Shown in pieces: positions 17,584-26,512 of a stretch of 64,000 nucleotides of DNA (position 1 is its first letter; every line of letters starts with the position of its first letter). The stretch covers positions 558,001-622,000 of the forward strand of contig NZ_OY776223.1 in NCBI RefSeq assembly GCF_963675395.1, written 5' to 3'. This stretch comes from an uncultured Vibrio sp. Its GTDB lineage: Bacteria; Pseudomonadota; Gammaproteobacteria; Enterobacterales; Vibrionaceae. The notes under the pieces were generated by a model that saw only the letters and a list, made by a program, of their open reading frames with translations, searched no databases and was not told the DNA's origin. A program made the position numbers and the translations under genes.

Positions 17584-18060
17584 ATGAAAAAATACGTCAA
17601 GCTAGGCATGTTACTTACATTTTCCATCGTCGCGCTAGGAGGCTGTACTTCTCCTAACCCATACGGTGATGCATATGGCTCGGCAGACACTCGTAAAGTT
17701 CAGCAGGTTTACTACGGAACAGTGGAAAAAGTTGAACCAGTCACCATTGATGCCTCCACTCAAGCCAACGCCATAGGGACAATAGCCGGTGCTGCTGTTG
17801 GTGGGATATTAGGTTCTAAAGTCGGTGGCGGCTCTGGCTCAGATATCGCAGCCATTGGTGGCGGTCTGTTGGGTGGTTATGCGGGTAGTAAAACCGCTGA
17901 AGCAACCGCGAAAAGAAACGGTGTCAATCTGACAATTCGCTTAGAAGATGGGAAAATAATCTCTATCGTCCAAGAAGCGAACCCAAATATGATCTTCCAG
18001 CCTGGCCAGGCGGTCCAAATCAACATGTATGGCAGTGACGCAAGAGTCGTTCCTCGTTAA
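17584..18060 (+). CDS. slyB: SlyB-like glycine-zipper outer membrane lipoprotein
   Basis: 158 residues (E. coli SlyB 155). A lipoprotein signal ends in LGGC (Cys about 21). The alignment to SlyB by eye is long: ADTRKVQQVYYGTVEKVEPV, the glycine zipper AIGTIAGAAVGGILGSKVGGG (two GxxxG helices, about 75-115), and the end PGQAVQINMYGSDARVVPR. SlyB-type proteins stabilise the outer membrane and are PhoPQ-responsive in enterics. The start is set by TTTGGAGGTTAT before the ATG; a longer in-frame start 15 codons upstream would spoil the signal. It is a single gene with a terminator. Confidence 0.88.
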   Translation: MKKYVKLGMLLTFSIVALGGCTSPNPYGDAYGSADTRKVQQVYYGTVEKVEPVTIDASTQANAIGTIAGAAVGGILGSKVGGGSGSDIAAIGGGLLGGYAGSKTAEATAKRNGVNLTIRLEDGKIISIVQEANPNMIFQPGQAVQINMYGSDARVVPR

Positions 18061-18116
18061 TCTGAGCACGTATAATCGGCGTCCAAGCTCCGAAATTTTG
18101 ATTCGAATTAATAATC

Positions 18117-18160
18117 CGCGCAAGCATGACCACATTACCCGTATGCTTGCGCGTTTCTTT
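18117..18160 (+). terminator. Rho-independent terminator of slyB
   Basis: CGCGCAAGCAT (18117-18127) pairs with ATGCTTGCGCG (18143-18153), followed by TTTCTTTT. Confidence 0.8.
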
Positions 18161-18211
18161 TGCGACCAAATTTGATCGTCGTCAATGGAACATCAAACTT
18201 CTGCCCTTTTC

Positions 18212-18228
18212 GATGTGTAAATGACATC
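18212..18228. promoter_or_regulatory. Possible NorR-type site in front of norR
   Basis: GATGTGTAAATGACATC has GATGT/ACATC ends and contains GT-N7-AC, the core reported for NorR enhancers in E. coli. It lies 44 bases before the norR ATG, a position that would suit self-repression. The motif is short, so chance is possible. Confidence 0.4.
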
Positions 18229-18271
18229 AAGTTGTTAGCATGGTTTTATTCAAGATAACTTTGGAATCACT

Positions 18272-19801
18272 ATGTCTCCCACGGTCGATCACGTTTTACT
18301 TAATATCGCATTAAATCTCAGCTCCAATCTCTCACATGCTCAACAGTACCAAAGCCTGATCGATGGTGTCGCGCAAGTCTTTCCATGTGATGCCACTTGT
18401 CTGTTTATCTTTGATGAAGATGGCTTCCTCACACCAGTTGCGGTAAAAGGATTATCAAGCTCAGTACTCGGGCGTCGCTATTTTCCTAAAGCTCACCCTA
18501 GGCTAGAAGCCATTATCCAAAGTCGGGACCCCGTTCGGTTCGATGCTCACTGCCCATTACCTGACCCGTTTGACGGCACATTGTTGACGGAAGATCAATG
18601 TATTGATGTGCATGATTGTATGGGATTTAGCTTGTACGTAGAAGGACAACTGGTCGGCGCCCTGACCATAGACGCCCTCGCAGTTGGCGCGTTTGATAAT
18701 ATCGACCCAGTGACGATCGAAACCTTCGCTGCACTGGCAGCGGCAACACTGCGTAATATCGCTCAGCTCAAAGTACTGAAAGCACAAAACCAAAAACAGA
18801 AAAATGTCACCCAAACATTGATCCAGCAAGCACGCTCCCAAAAAGGCGAAATGGTTGGCCTAAGTCCGCAAATCAATCAACTCCGTAACAATATAGCCAC
18901 AGTCGCTCAATCCGACTACGCAGTACTGATAACGGGTGAAACAGGCACGGGTAAAGAGCTGGTGGCACACTCCGTACACGCACAATCACACCGTAGCGAT
19001 AAGCCAATGATCTACGTGAACTGTGCTGCCCTACCCGAAGGACTGGCTGAAAGTGAGCTTTTTGGCCATGTCAAAGGGGCATTTACAGGCGCCAATAGCC
19101 ACCGAGCCGGTAAGTTTGAGCTGGCCGATGGTGGCACTATTTTTCTGGATGAAGTGGGTGAACTGCCATTGATTTTGCAAGCTAAGTTACTCCGTGTTAT
19201 TCAGCAGGGAGAGTTGCAACGTGTCGGTAGTGACCAGCATTTGATGGTAAATGTACGTATTATCGCGGCAACCAACCGACAATTGGAAAAGGAGGTTGAA
19301 GCCGGTACATTTCGAGCTGACCTTTTCCACCGTTTAAATGTTTTCCCAATTCAAGTGCCGCCCCTGCGTGCACGTGACGGTGACATCCCTGTGTTAGCAG
19401 GCTACTTGCTGGAAAAAGTACGCCAGCAATTCAACGCACCAAACCTGCATGTCCACCCTAAGGTATTGGCTCAACTGGAGTCTTCGCCGTGGCATGGTAA
19501 CGTTCGTGAGCTTGAGCACTCGTTAACGCGCGCAGCGCTGCACGCAATTCAACAAGGTGTAAGCACCATCATGCTAAACCACTTTGACGCTTCGCTGATT
19601 TTAGACGATGTAAAAAACACATCACACTATCTGCCGAAAGAAAGTCAGCCAATGCGGGAGCTAGTAGAAAGTTATCAGCGTGATTTGATTGAACATGCTT
19701 TAAACCAAACTTCTGGCGTTTGGGCAAAAGCGGCAGAGTTTTTACAAATGGATCGCGGTAACTTATATCGAATGGGTAAAAAGCTTGGAATCAATAAATA
19801 A
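18272..19801 (+). CDS. norR: Nitric oxide-responsive sigma-54 activator NorR
   Basis: 509 residues (E. coli 504). An N-terminal GAF domain (about 20-165) holds the non-haem iron NO sensor in E. coli. The AAA+ domain has Walker A GETGTGKE (222-229), an intact sigma-54 contact loop GAFTGA (269-274) and Walker B-like [11 protein letters not shown]. The C-terminal Fis-type helix-turn-helix is [23 protein letters not shown]. It activates sigma-54 promoters when NO binds. Here its target is evidently hcp-hcr just downstream rather than norVW: a -24/-12 promoter and a palindrome of NorR-like cores lie in the 174-base gap. Confidence 0.93.
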   Translation: MSPTVDHVLLNIALNLSSNLSHAQQYQSLIDGVAQVFPCDATCLFIFDEDGFLTPVAVKGLSSSVLGRRYFPKAHPRLEAIIQSRDPVRFDAHCPLPDPFDGTLLTEDQCIDVHDCMGFSLYVEGQLVGALTIDALAVGAFDNIDPVTIETFAALAAATLRNIAQLKVLKAQNQKQKNVTQTLIQQARSQKGEMVGLSPQINQLRNNIATVAQSDYAVLITGETGTGKELVAHSVHAQSHRSDKPMIYVNCAALPEGLAESELFGHVKGAFTGANSHRAGKFELADGGTIFLDEVGELPLILQAKLLRVIQQGELQRVGSDQHLMVNVRIIAATNRQLEKEVEAGTFRADLFHRLNVFPIQVPPLRARDGDIPVLAGYLLEKVRQQFNAPNLHVHPKVLAQLESSPWHGNVRELEHSLTRAALHAIQQGVSTIMLNHFDASLILDDVKNTSHYLPKESQPMRELVESYQRDLIEHALNQTSGVWAKAAEFLQMDRGNLYRMGKKLGINK

Positions 19802-19816
19802 ACAGACGTGAGCATA

Positions 19817-19858
19817 CGATGTAATTAAGACATCAATCACGTTGTCTTAATTACATCG
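19817..19858. promoter_or_regulatory. Long perfect palindrome with two NorR-type cores (hcp enhancer)
   Basis: A 16-bp left arm CGATGTAATTAAGACA (19817-19832) and its exact complement TGTCTTAATTACATCG (19843-19858) flank a 10-base centre. Each arm contains GT-N7-AC (GTAATTAAGAC and GTCTTAATTAC), the NorR core of E. coli. It sits about 50 bases upstream of a sigma-54 promoter. It could also act as the norR transcript end, but there is no T-run. Confidence 0.7.
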
Positions 19859-19909
19859 CACACCTCACCAGAAATAAACAAAACCAATAAAAATCAACAA
19901 GATAAAAAC

Positions 19910-19925
19910 TGGCACGCATTCTGCT
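19910..19925 (+). promoter_or_regulatory. Sigma-54 (-24/-12) promoter of hcp
   Basis: TGGCACGCATTCTGCT has GG and GC with the required 10-base gap, and lies 50 bases before the hcp ATG. It matches TGGCAC-N5-TTGC except for one base. Confidence 0.85.
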
Positions 19926-19975
19926 CTCTAGTGGTCAACATCACGACTATTAAAACAATCACTGGAGACCCCAAT

Positions 19976-21637
19976 ATGTTCTGTATTCAATGTGAACAGA
20001 CAATTCAAACCCCTGCTGTTAAAGGTTGTTCTTTTGCACAAGGTATGTGTGGTAAAACGTCTGAAGTATCTGACCTGCAAGACGTGTTGGTTTACACGCT
20101 ACAAGGGGTTTCTTTTTGGGCATCAAAAGCACTTGAATTCAACATCATTAACGATGAAATCAACCAATGGGCGCCGAGAGCCTTCTTCTCTACGTTGACT
20201 AACGTAAACTTCGACCCTGAACGTATCCTGGAACTGACCTCTCAAGCCGCAGATTACAAAGCGCTGTTAAAACAGCAAGTGATGTCTGCGGTAACTCTGG
20301 CAGATACTGAAGTCACTAACATTCCTGCCGTAGCAAACTTTGAGCTGCCAAACAGTGCTGAAGCGATCTTAGCATTTGCTCCTCAAGTCGCGGTTAACCG
20401 TGGTAAAGACCAAGTACATGAAGACGTCATTGGCTTGCGCTTGCTTTGCCTGTACGGTCTTAAAGGTGCCGCAGCATACATGGAACATGCACGAGTTCTT
20501 GAGCAAACCAACAACAATATCTATGCGGAATACCATGAAATCATGGCGTGGCTAGGTACCGATCCAGAAGATCTCGGCGAACTGCTTGATTGCTCAATGC
20601 GCATTGGTCTGATGAACTACAAAGTCATGGAAATGCTCGACCAAGGTGAAACCTCAACCTTTGGTCACCCAGAACCAACCACCGTTAACGTTAAGCCAGT
20701 AAAAGGCAAATGTATTCTGGTTTCAGGTCACGATCTGCATGACCTAGAGAAAATTCTGCAACAGACCGAAGGCAAAGGCATCAACGTTTACACCAACGGT
20801 GAAATGCTACCCGCGCACGGCTACCCTGAACTGAAAAAATACCCTCACCTGGTAGGTAACTACGGCAGCGCTTGGCAAAACCAACAGAAAGAGTTCGCGA
20901 ACTTCCCTGGTGCGATCGTGATGACCTCTAACTGCCTATTGAACCCAGATGTCGGTCAATATGCCGATCGCTTATTCACACGTAGCATTGTTGGTTGGCC
21001 TGGCGTCGCTCATATCGAAGGCGATGACTTCAGCCAAGTGATTGAATGTGCCTTGGCAAAAAACGGTTTCCAACACGATGAAATCGAACACCATATCACC
21101 GTTGGTTTCGGTCGCAATGCCCTGATGAATGCCGCGCCTGCGGTTATCGACCAAGTAAAACAAGGCAACATCAAACACTTCTTCCTCGTCGGTGGTTGTG
21201 ACGGTGATAAAGCAGAACGCAGTTACTACACCGATTTCACGGCAGAAGCTCCGGAAGATACGCTAATCCTGACGCTAGCGTGTGGTAAGTTCCGCTTTAA
21301 CAAGAATACCTTTGGTGATATCAATGGTATCCCTCGCCTATTGGATGTAGGCCAGTGTAACGATGCTTACTCTGCGATCCAACTTGCACTGGCACTGGCG
21401 AAAGAGTTTGACTGTGACATCAATGAGCTGCCATTGACACTCGTGCTTTCTTGGTTTGAACAAAAAGCGATCGTTATCTTGCTGACGCTATTCGCATTAG
21501 GAGTAAAAGGCATTTACACCGGTCCTACCGCACCCGCATTCCTAACACCAAACCTAATTGCGATCATCCAAGAGAAGTTCGATATGCGCAGCATTGGCAA
21601 TGTACAGGATGACCTAAAAGCTATCCTCGCAGCCTAA
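19976..21637 (+). CDS. hcp: Hydroxylamine reductase / hybrid cluster protein
   Basis: 553 residues (E. coli 550). The start MFCIQCEQ is chosen because GGAGACC precedes it and the N-terminal cysteines belong to the iron-sulfur site: C-x2-C-x11-C-x6-C (residues 3, 6, 18, 25). The frame is open 15 codons upstream without support. Later cysteines bind the hybrid Fe-S-O cluster (e.g. [30 protein letters not shown]). Hcp reduces NO to N2O under anoxic nitrosative stress and can reduce hydroxylamine in vitro. It is cotranscribed with hcr and driven by NorR through sigma-54. Confidence 0.95.
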   Translation: MFCIQCEQTIQTPAVKGCSFAQGMCGKTSEVSDLQDVLVYTLQGVSFWASKALEFNIINDEINQWAPRAFFSTLTNVNFDPERILELTSQAADYKALLKQQVMSAVTLADTEVTNIPAVANFELPNSAEAILAFAPQVAVNRGKDQVHEDVIGLRLLCLYGLKGAAAYMEHARVLEQTNNNIYAEYHEIMAWLGTDPEDLGELLDCSMRIGLMNYKVMEMLDQGETSTFGHPEPTTVNVKPVKGKCILVSGHDLHDLEKILQQTEGKGINVYTNGEMLPAHGYPELKKYPHLVGNYGSAWQNQQKEFANFPGAIVMTSNCLLNPDVGQYADRLFTRSIVGWPGVAHIEGDDFSQVIECALAKNGFQHDEIEHHITVGFGRNALMNAAPAVIDQVKQGNIKHFFLVGGCDGDKAERSYYTDFTAEAPEDTLILTLACGKFRFNKNTFGDINGIPRLLDVGQCNDAYSAIQLALALAKEFDCDINELPLTLVLSWFEQKAIVILLTLFALGVKGIYTGPTAPAFLTPNLIAIIQEKFDMRSIGNVQDDLKAILAA

Positions 21638-21720
21638 TTGCGTTGCTTTTACGCGCCTCCTTAATTGGGGGCGCTTCTATCTATTTAGCTTACGAAATAG
21701 CCACAACTAAAGAGATTGTT

Positions 21721-22791
21721 ATGTTTTTTGAATGGCAAGGCAACCAACCCGTCACGCTCCGTTGTATCGAAAAATACTTTGAAACACACGATACCGTCAG
21801 TATTAAGTTGGCCGAGTTAACCGAGTCACTTCTGTTTCGATTTAAACCCGGACAGTTTGTTAACTTGGGCGTCAAAATTGATGGAAAAATGGAATTTCGT
21901 GCCTATTCAATCAGCTCTGTTACTGAAGATGATCACCTTCAGCTCACCATCAAACGCGTAGCTGGCGGTAAAGTCTCTAACTACATCGTCGACTCACTGC
22001 TACTTGGTGATACCGTCCAGGCGCTGCCACCAGCAGGCGAATTTAACTGCATTGACCACCCACCCATTTTACATGACGAAAAAGCAAAAGCGCTGCTCAT
22101 CAGTGCGGGTTGCGGTGTCACGCCTGTATTTTCGATGGCAAGACACTGGCTGAGTAATCAAAATGAAAATGACAACGACGTGGATATCGAGTTTCTACAT
22201 ATCTCACGCAGCCCGGAAGAGACGATTTACTATGATCAGCTAGAAACGATCGATGCTGTGTATCCAAACTTCCACTTAAAACTGTTGCTGAAAAATCGAG
22301 AAGGCACCTCGCATCCACAAGGCCGTTTGAATGCAGACTGGCTACAAGAGCTTGTTCCTGATTTCAAACAACGCACGGTATACCTTTGTGGACCAAGCCA
22401 GTTCATGCAAGATGTTCACGGCTATTTGAGTGAACTTGGTTTTGATATGGCGAACTTCTACCAAGAGAGTTTTACACCAGCGGCCAGCGAAACAGTAGCC
22501 AGTGAGCCAGCGGTTGTGTCCGATGAAACCGTCAATGTCTCCGTCCCTGACTTTAGTCGAACCCTCGACGCACAAAAGGGGCAGGTACTGGCCGATGTAC
22601 TTGAAGGTGCAGGTTTACCGTTAATCGTGGCTTGTCGCAGCGGCATTTGTGGCTCTTGTAAGTGCAAGGTTGGTAAAGGCAGCATCTCTTCCACCAGCCA
22701 AGAAACATTGACAGCAGAAGAGATAGAACAAGGCTATGTACTCGCCTGCTCATCAACCATTGAAGCAGATCTTGAAGTGCAGATTGGTTAA
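21721..22791 (+). CDS. hcr: NADH oxidoreductase Hcr (partner of Hcp)
   Basis: 356 residues from ATG MFFEWQGNQ. The frame could start at a TTG at 21643, giving a hydrophobic 26-residue extension, but the family starts near the ATG. The FAD-binding barrel is RAYSISS (about 64-70) and the NAD domain is LISAGCGVTPVFSM. A C-terminal plant-type 2Fe-2S ferredoxin domain has CRSGICGSCKCKVG with a last Cys in LACSS, fitting C-x4-C-x2-C-x29-C. It passes electrons from NADH to Hcp. The 83-base gap to hcp has no terminator. Confidence 0.93.
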   Translation: MFFEWQGNQPVTLRCIEKYFETHDTVSIKLAELTESLLFRFKPGQFVNLGVKIDGKMEFRAYSISSVTEDDHLQLTIKRVAGGKVSNYIVDSLLLGDTVQALPPAGEFNCIDHPPILHDEKAKALLISAGCGVTPVFSMARHWLSNQNENDNDVDIEFLHISRSPEETIYYDQLETIDAVYPNFHLKLLLKNREGTSHPQGRLNADWLQELVPDFKQRTVYLCGPSQFMQDVHGYLSELGFDMANFYQESFTPAASETVASEPAVVSDETVNVSVPDFSRTLDAQKGQVLADVLEGAGLPLIVACRSGICGSCKCKVGKGSISSTSQETLTAEEIEQGYVLACSSTIEADLEVQIG

Positions 22792-22803
22792 TTCTCCAAA
22801 TAC

Positions 22804-22830
22804 AAAAAAGCGCCAGTATCGGCGCTTTTT
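22804..22830. terminator. Terminator between hcr and the methyltransferase gene
   Basis: AAAAAAGCGCC / GGCGCTTTTT with a 6-base loop. Bidirectional. Confidence 0.85.
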
Positions 22831-22848
22831 AATTCGTGATGATTGCCT

Positions 22849-23781
22849 CTAGCTAAATAGCAACACTTTCAATGCCGCTTCGCTGTCCACGTCCGTAAAC
22901 TCTGGCGGGTTATCCAGACGCTCACGGAACGTCAGTTGTGGCGCTTCTTCTTGCATGCTTTCAATCAAGAATTCACTGGTCACAGATGGTGAGTTCACAC
23001 ACGCCATCACTTGGCCACCTTCTGCCAACAAATCAGGCAATCGACGCAGAATCTTTTTGTAGTCTTTGGTCAGTGCAAAGCTGCCTTTCTGGAATGAAGG
23101 CGGGTCGATAATGATCATATCGTACGGGCCAGATTTCTTAATTTTGCCCCACGACTTAAAGATATCATGGCCCATAAAACTGACTTGGTTTGTGTTGTGA
23201 CCATTCAGCTTGTGGTTCTCGCGACCTTTCGACAGCGATGCTTTCGCCATATCTACGTTGACGACTTTGTCCGCGCCACCCGCAATAGCAGCAACAGAAA
23301 AGCCGCACGTGTAGGCAAACAAGTTAAGCACGTTTTTATGCTTTGAATTTTCACGCACCCAATCACGGCCATAGCGCATGTCCAGAAACAGACCGAAGTT
23401 CTGGTTGCGGCCAATATCTAACTGGTATTTCAGGCCACTTTCTTCGACGACCGGGCGAGCATCTAACTCACCGATTAAGACTTCTGAAGGCGCGCCATCG
23501 GCATAACGGTGCTGAAGTACCATAGTACGACCTTGTTTGTCTGCCCAAAGTTGTGATTGTACCAACGCGTTGAGGCCTCTTTTCAGATCAGCGAGAAACG
23601 CGTCGTCGACTTCTTTAAACAAGTTAATGATCAACTGACCTTGTAACCAGTCACAAGTGATTTGCTCTAGACCTTCAAAACGACGGCCACGACCGTGAAA
23701 CAGTCGACGAATTTCATCCGGAGCTTGTGCGAGCTCGTTTTCTAGGTGCTGAAAAAACAGCGGAAGTTGTGATGCTTGCAT
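22849..23781 (-). CDS. Class I SAM-dependent methyltransferase (RlmI/RlmK-like)
   Basis: 310 residues. An N-terminal part of about 120 residues precedes a SAM-binding Rossmann domain: NVLNLFAYTCGFSVAAIAGGA (motif I, about 160-180), VVNVDMAKASL, and the catalytic-type IIIDPPSF (about 218-225). This matches the Methyltrans_SAM family related to RlmI and the RlmK half of RlmKL. These modify 23S rRNA cytosine or guanine, but the target of this shorter protein is not known. It shares orientation with the pseudouridine synthase gene 28 bases upstream, so the two likely form an RNA-modification operon. Confidence 0.85.
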   Translation of the reverse strand: MQASQLPLFFQHLENELAQAPDEIRRLFHGRGRRFEGLEQITCDWLQGQLIINLFKEVDDAFLADLKRGLNALVQSQLWADKQGRTMVLQHRYADGAPSEVLIGELDARPVVEESGLKYQLDIGRNQNFGLFLDMRYGRDWVRENSKHKNVLNLFAYTCGFSVAAIAGGADKVVNVDMAKASLSKGRENHKLNGHNTNQVSFMGHDIFKSWGKIKKSGPYDMIIIDPPSFQKGSFALTKDYKKILRRLPDLLAEGGQVMACVNSPSVTSEFLIESMQEEAPQLTFRERLDNPPEFTDVDSEAALKVLLFS

Positions 23782-23809
23782 CGAGTTCTCTTTTTAATCT
23801 TTCAAACTT

Positions 23810-24502
23810 TTATTTGATGGTTGGCCAGTTTAGTTCCCAAGGAGAAAGCCAGGTATCTAAGCCTTGAGAGACAATGTCACTATGCCATCTGCTACCAAGA
23901 TCTTTGTGGTCTCTCGGATCGCAGACAAAGCGATATTGCTCGCCTTGATATTGGAAACAGAGCGAAAAGGCGTGCAGATAGCCACGATCAGCCTCGCTAC
24001 CTGCATTATAAATAGGATCGCCGACAATGCCGGAACCGACCGATTTTAATGCCACGCGGATTTGGTGGGTTTTACCGGTGTGTGGCTTACACAAAAATAA
24101 GCGCTCTCCCGGTTCTGCGGCAAGGGAGAAAAATTGAGTAATGGCAGGGTTGTGTTTGCTGTTTACCAGCTTCCATGATGAACGGCGCGAACGTTCCATA
24201 TCGCCAATCACCAAACCCTGTTTCTTTTTTGGTTTTTTCGCGCCAATTGCCAGATAAAACTTTTTTACTTGGCGATCAGCAAAAGCTTGAGATAACGCGC
24301 TGGCCGCTTTGGCATTACGTCCAAGGAGCAAAATACCCGATGTCATTTTATCCAACCGATGGACGAGATAAAGCTGCTCATCGCCACTCTGCTTAGCCAC
24401 TTCTTGTAGCAGCATTGTGTCACCATCGTCTTTGTGAACAGAAACATTGGGATGCTTATTGATGATCAGAAAGTCGGGATGGGTATATAGAATATCGAAC
24501 AT
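23810..24502 (-). CDS. RluA-family pseudouridine synthase (TIGR01621 type)
   Basis: 230 residues without an S4 domain. The catalytic motif is HRLDKMTSGILLLGRN, catalytic Asp at about residue 49, followed by KFYLAIG and the uridine-binding HTGKTHQIRVAL, all typical of RluA. The short length and the end ...LSPWELNWPTIK suggest the TIGR01621 group rather than RluA or TruC. It isomerises uridine in a tRNA or rRNA that cannot be named from sequence. It precedes the methyltransferase gene on the same strand. Confidence 0.85.
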   Translation of the reverse strand: MFDILYTHPDFLIINKHPNVSVHKDDGDTMLLQEVAKQSGDEQLYLVHRLDKMTSGILLLGRNAKAASALSQAFADRQVKKFYLAIGAKKPKKKQGLVIGDMERSRRSSWKLVNSKHNPAITQFFSLAAEPGERLFLCKPHTGKTHQIRVALKSVGSGIVGDPIYNAGSEADRGYLHAFSLCFQYQGEQYRFVCDPRDHKDLGSRWHSDIVSQGLDTWLSPWELNWPTIK

Positions 24503-24662
24503 AAAAATCTGGCTCCGCGTTTGGAGCGAGAAGTATACCGATTCTGACTGATTAGGCGAGCGTAAACTGCCCCACTACCTTTCCAGTTCACCAACCTTGA
24601 GCTTCTTCGTGACTTCTCATAAACGAGTGACACCTCAATCATCAAGCCAATATGACTGGCAT

Positions 24663-24695
24663 AAAAAAACGGGAGCCAACCCGTGCTCCCGTTTT
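24663..24695 (-). terminator. Terminator of the NSS transporter gene
   Basis: AAAACGGGAGC / GCTCCCGTTTT, with seven consecutive T on the minus strand side. Confidence 0.88.
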
Positions 24696-24716
24696 AAAGA
24701 AGAATATGCTGGCTGT

Positions 24717-26144
24717 TTATAGCTTCTTCGAGAAGATAGCCGCCAGGCCTATCGTCGCGATTCCGAGTACCATGATTTCACCTTTACCACTGTCAAATCC
24801 TGACTTAATACCCATGAAAGCAACAATAGCAATCGCAACTGGAATCACGAATTTCACTAGGTTGTACCAAAGCCCAAATAATGGGAAAGCTACTTTACCG
24901 TCATTCGTGATCTCTTTTTCAAGCTCATCACGATTGAGTCGCCAACCAGCGAAAATACACAGCAACATACCGCCAACAGCCATAAAGATTTTGTCAGTCA
25001 GTAGGTCGAAGATATCAAACGCACCGGTACCAAACAGTGTTGGCCCCATTCCACCCAGTGACAAAGAAGCGAATACACACAATATTGCCATTACCGAGCT
25101 TGCTGAAAGCACCGCTTTTGAACGCTTCATACCTTTTTCATCGATTAGGTAAGAAACCACAACTTCAAGCAGTGAAACCGAAGACGTTAATGCAGCCGCA
25201 GTCAGACCAACAAAGAACATGATCGCGAACGCGAAGCCGATGAGACCACCCATTTCAGCAAATAGCTGTGGCACAACAACGAACACAAGACCTGGTCCTG
25301 CTGCTGGCTCAATACCGAAAGCAAACATCGCCGGGAACATAGCAATGCCCGCAAGGATTGCGACGCCCGTATCCATCGCTGTAATCATACCTGTGGTTTG
25401 CACCACGTTTTCTTTCTTCTTCAGGTAGGAGCCGTAAGTGATCATACAACCCATACCCAAGCTTAGTGAGAAGAACGCCTGACCGAGCGCAGCAAGTACG
25501 ACACTGCTGTTGACCTCAGAGAAGTCAGGCATGAACAAGAACTCAACGCCTGCCATTGCGCCTGGTAGCATCAGACCTTTTATAGACACGACAATCAAAA
25601 TAAGGAAAAGAAGAGGCATCAAAACCTTACCCGCCTTCTCGATACCGCCAGAAATACCTTTCATAACAATGAAAATATTCATGAACAGGTAAAGCGCCAT
25701 CCATATCAGAGGCTGAAAGGGGTCAGAAATGAAGCCACCGAAGCTGTCACCAATTGCTTCAGGTGTGCTCAACAGGCCACCGCCAACTTTAAAGATGTAC
25801 GCCAGAGCCCAACCGCCAACAACAGGGTAGAATCCCATGATTAGCAGACCACTCAGCACCCCCATCACGCCAGTAAACGTCCAGCGGCGATCGGTCGATT
25901 TAAATGCACCAACCGCAGATCGTCCAGTTTTACGACCAACCGCGAACTCGGTCAGCATCACACTAAAACCAATAAAAATGACAAAGATAAGGTAAATAGC
26001 AACAAATGCACCACCACCACTCTCTCCTGCCGTGTAAGGGAATTTCCATATATTACCTAAGCCAACAGCGGAACCCGCCGCGGCCATAACGAAGCCTAAT
26101 TTAGACCCCCACGTATCACGTGGTGCTGTATTAGTTGTAGCCAC
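24717..26144 (-). CDS. Sodium-dependent neurotransmitter/amino acid symporter (NSS/SNF family)
   Basis: 475 residues. The NSS signature comes at once: WGSKLGFVMAAAGSAVGLGNIWKFPY (residues 13-38) with the Na+/substrate-binding unwound TM1. GGGAFVAIYL in TM2 also fits, as does TYGSYLKKKENV in TM6-7. About 11-12 membrane segments are predicted. It imports an amino acid or related solute with sodium. The bacterial paralogues (LeuT, TnaT, MhsT) differ in substrate, and this one cannot be assigned. It is a single gene ended by a strong terminator. Confidence 0.88.
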   Translation of the reverse strand: MATTNTAPRDTWGSKLGFVMAAAGSAVGLGNIWKFPYTAGESGGGAFVAIYLIFVIFIGFSVMLTEFAVGRKTGRSAVGAFKSTDRRWTFTGVMGVLSGLLIMGFYPVVGGWALAYIFKVGGGLLSTPEAIGDSFGGFISDPFQPLIWMALYLFMNIFIVMKGISGGIEKAGKVLMPLLFLILIVVSIKGLMLPGAMAGVEFLFMPDFSEVNSSVVLAALGQAFFSLSLGMGCMITYGSYLKKKENVVQTTGMITAMDTGVAILAGIAMFPAMFAFGIEPAAGPGLVFVVVPQLFAEMGGLIGFAFAIMFFVGLTAAALTSSVSLLEVVVSYLIDEKGMKRSKAVLSASSVMAILCVFASLSLGGMGPTLFGTGAFDIFDLLTDKIFMAVGGMLLCIFAGWRLNRDELEKEITNDGKVAFPLFGLWYNLVKFVIPVAIAIVAFMGIKSGFDSGKGEIMVLGIATIGLAAIFSKKL

Positions 26145-26512
26145 GTTTTTTCTCCAAAATTAAATGTGTTGTGTTTGCATAGAGATAGGCGTCGAAAATG
26201 TGTGTTTATATTAAGTTATACACTTATAAAATTATTGTTAGACGCTCTATAACATCAGTAAACCAGTTCCCCGTTAAAATTAAAAGTCTCAACAAGTATA
26301 TTTATCGCACAATTGCTGCATCACGCATGTTATATGCTGCTTTTTTACCCATCGATTAAAGATTAGCCTTGTAACTCAAGCATGAATAACAGATTCCCCT
26401 GTTATGAACTCAATCCCTCATATAAAATCACTTTAATTCTTAACAAGAAAGCTATTTCCCCAACACACTTTTATGCCTAATATCCTAAATGGGCGTAATA
26501 ATTTGAGCGTAT
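26145..26512. other. Divergent gene-free interval between the symporter and cls
   Basis: About 370 bases, AT-rich. It should hold the promoters of both divergent genes. I see no named operator or credible small ORF in it. Confidence 0.5.

Noticed and set aside
21643..21720. N-terminal extension of Hcr from a TTG
   Set aside because: Would add 26 residues not seen in the family; the ATG at 21721 fits better.
24652..25152. 166-codon frame antisense to the NSS transporter
   Set aside because: Lies wholly within the transporter gene; composition (many Ser/Pro/Ile) is the usual shadow of a membrane protein gene.
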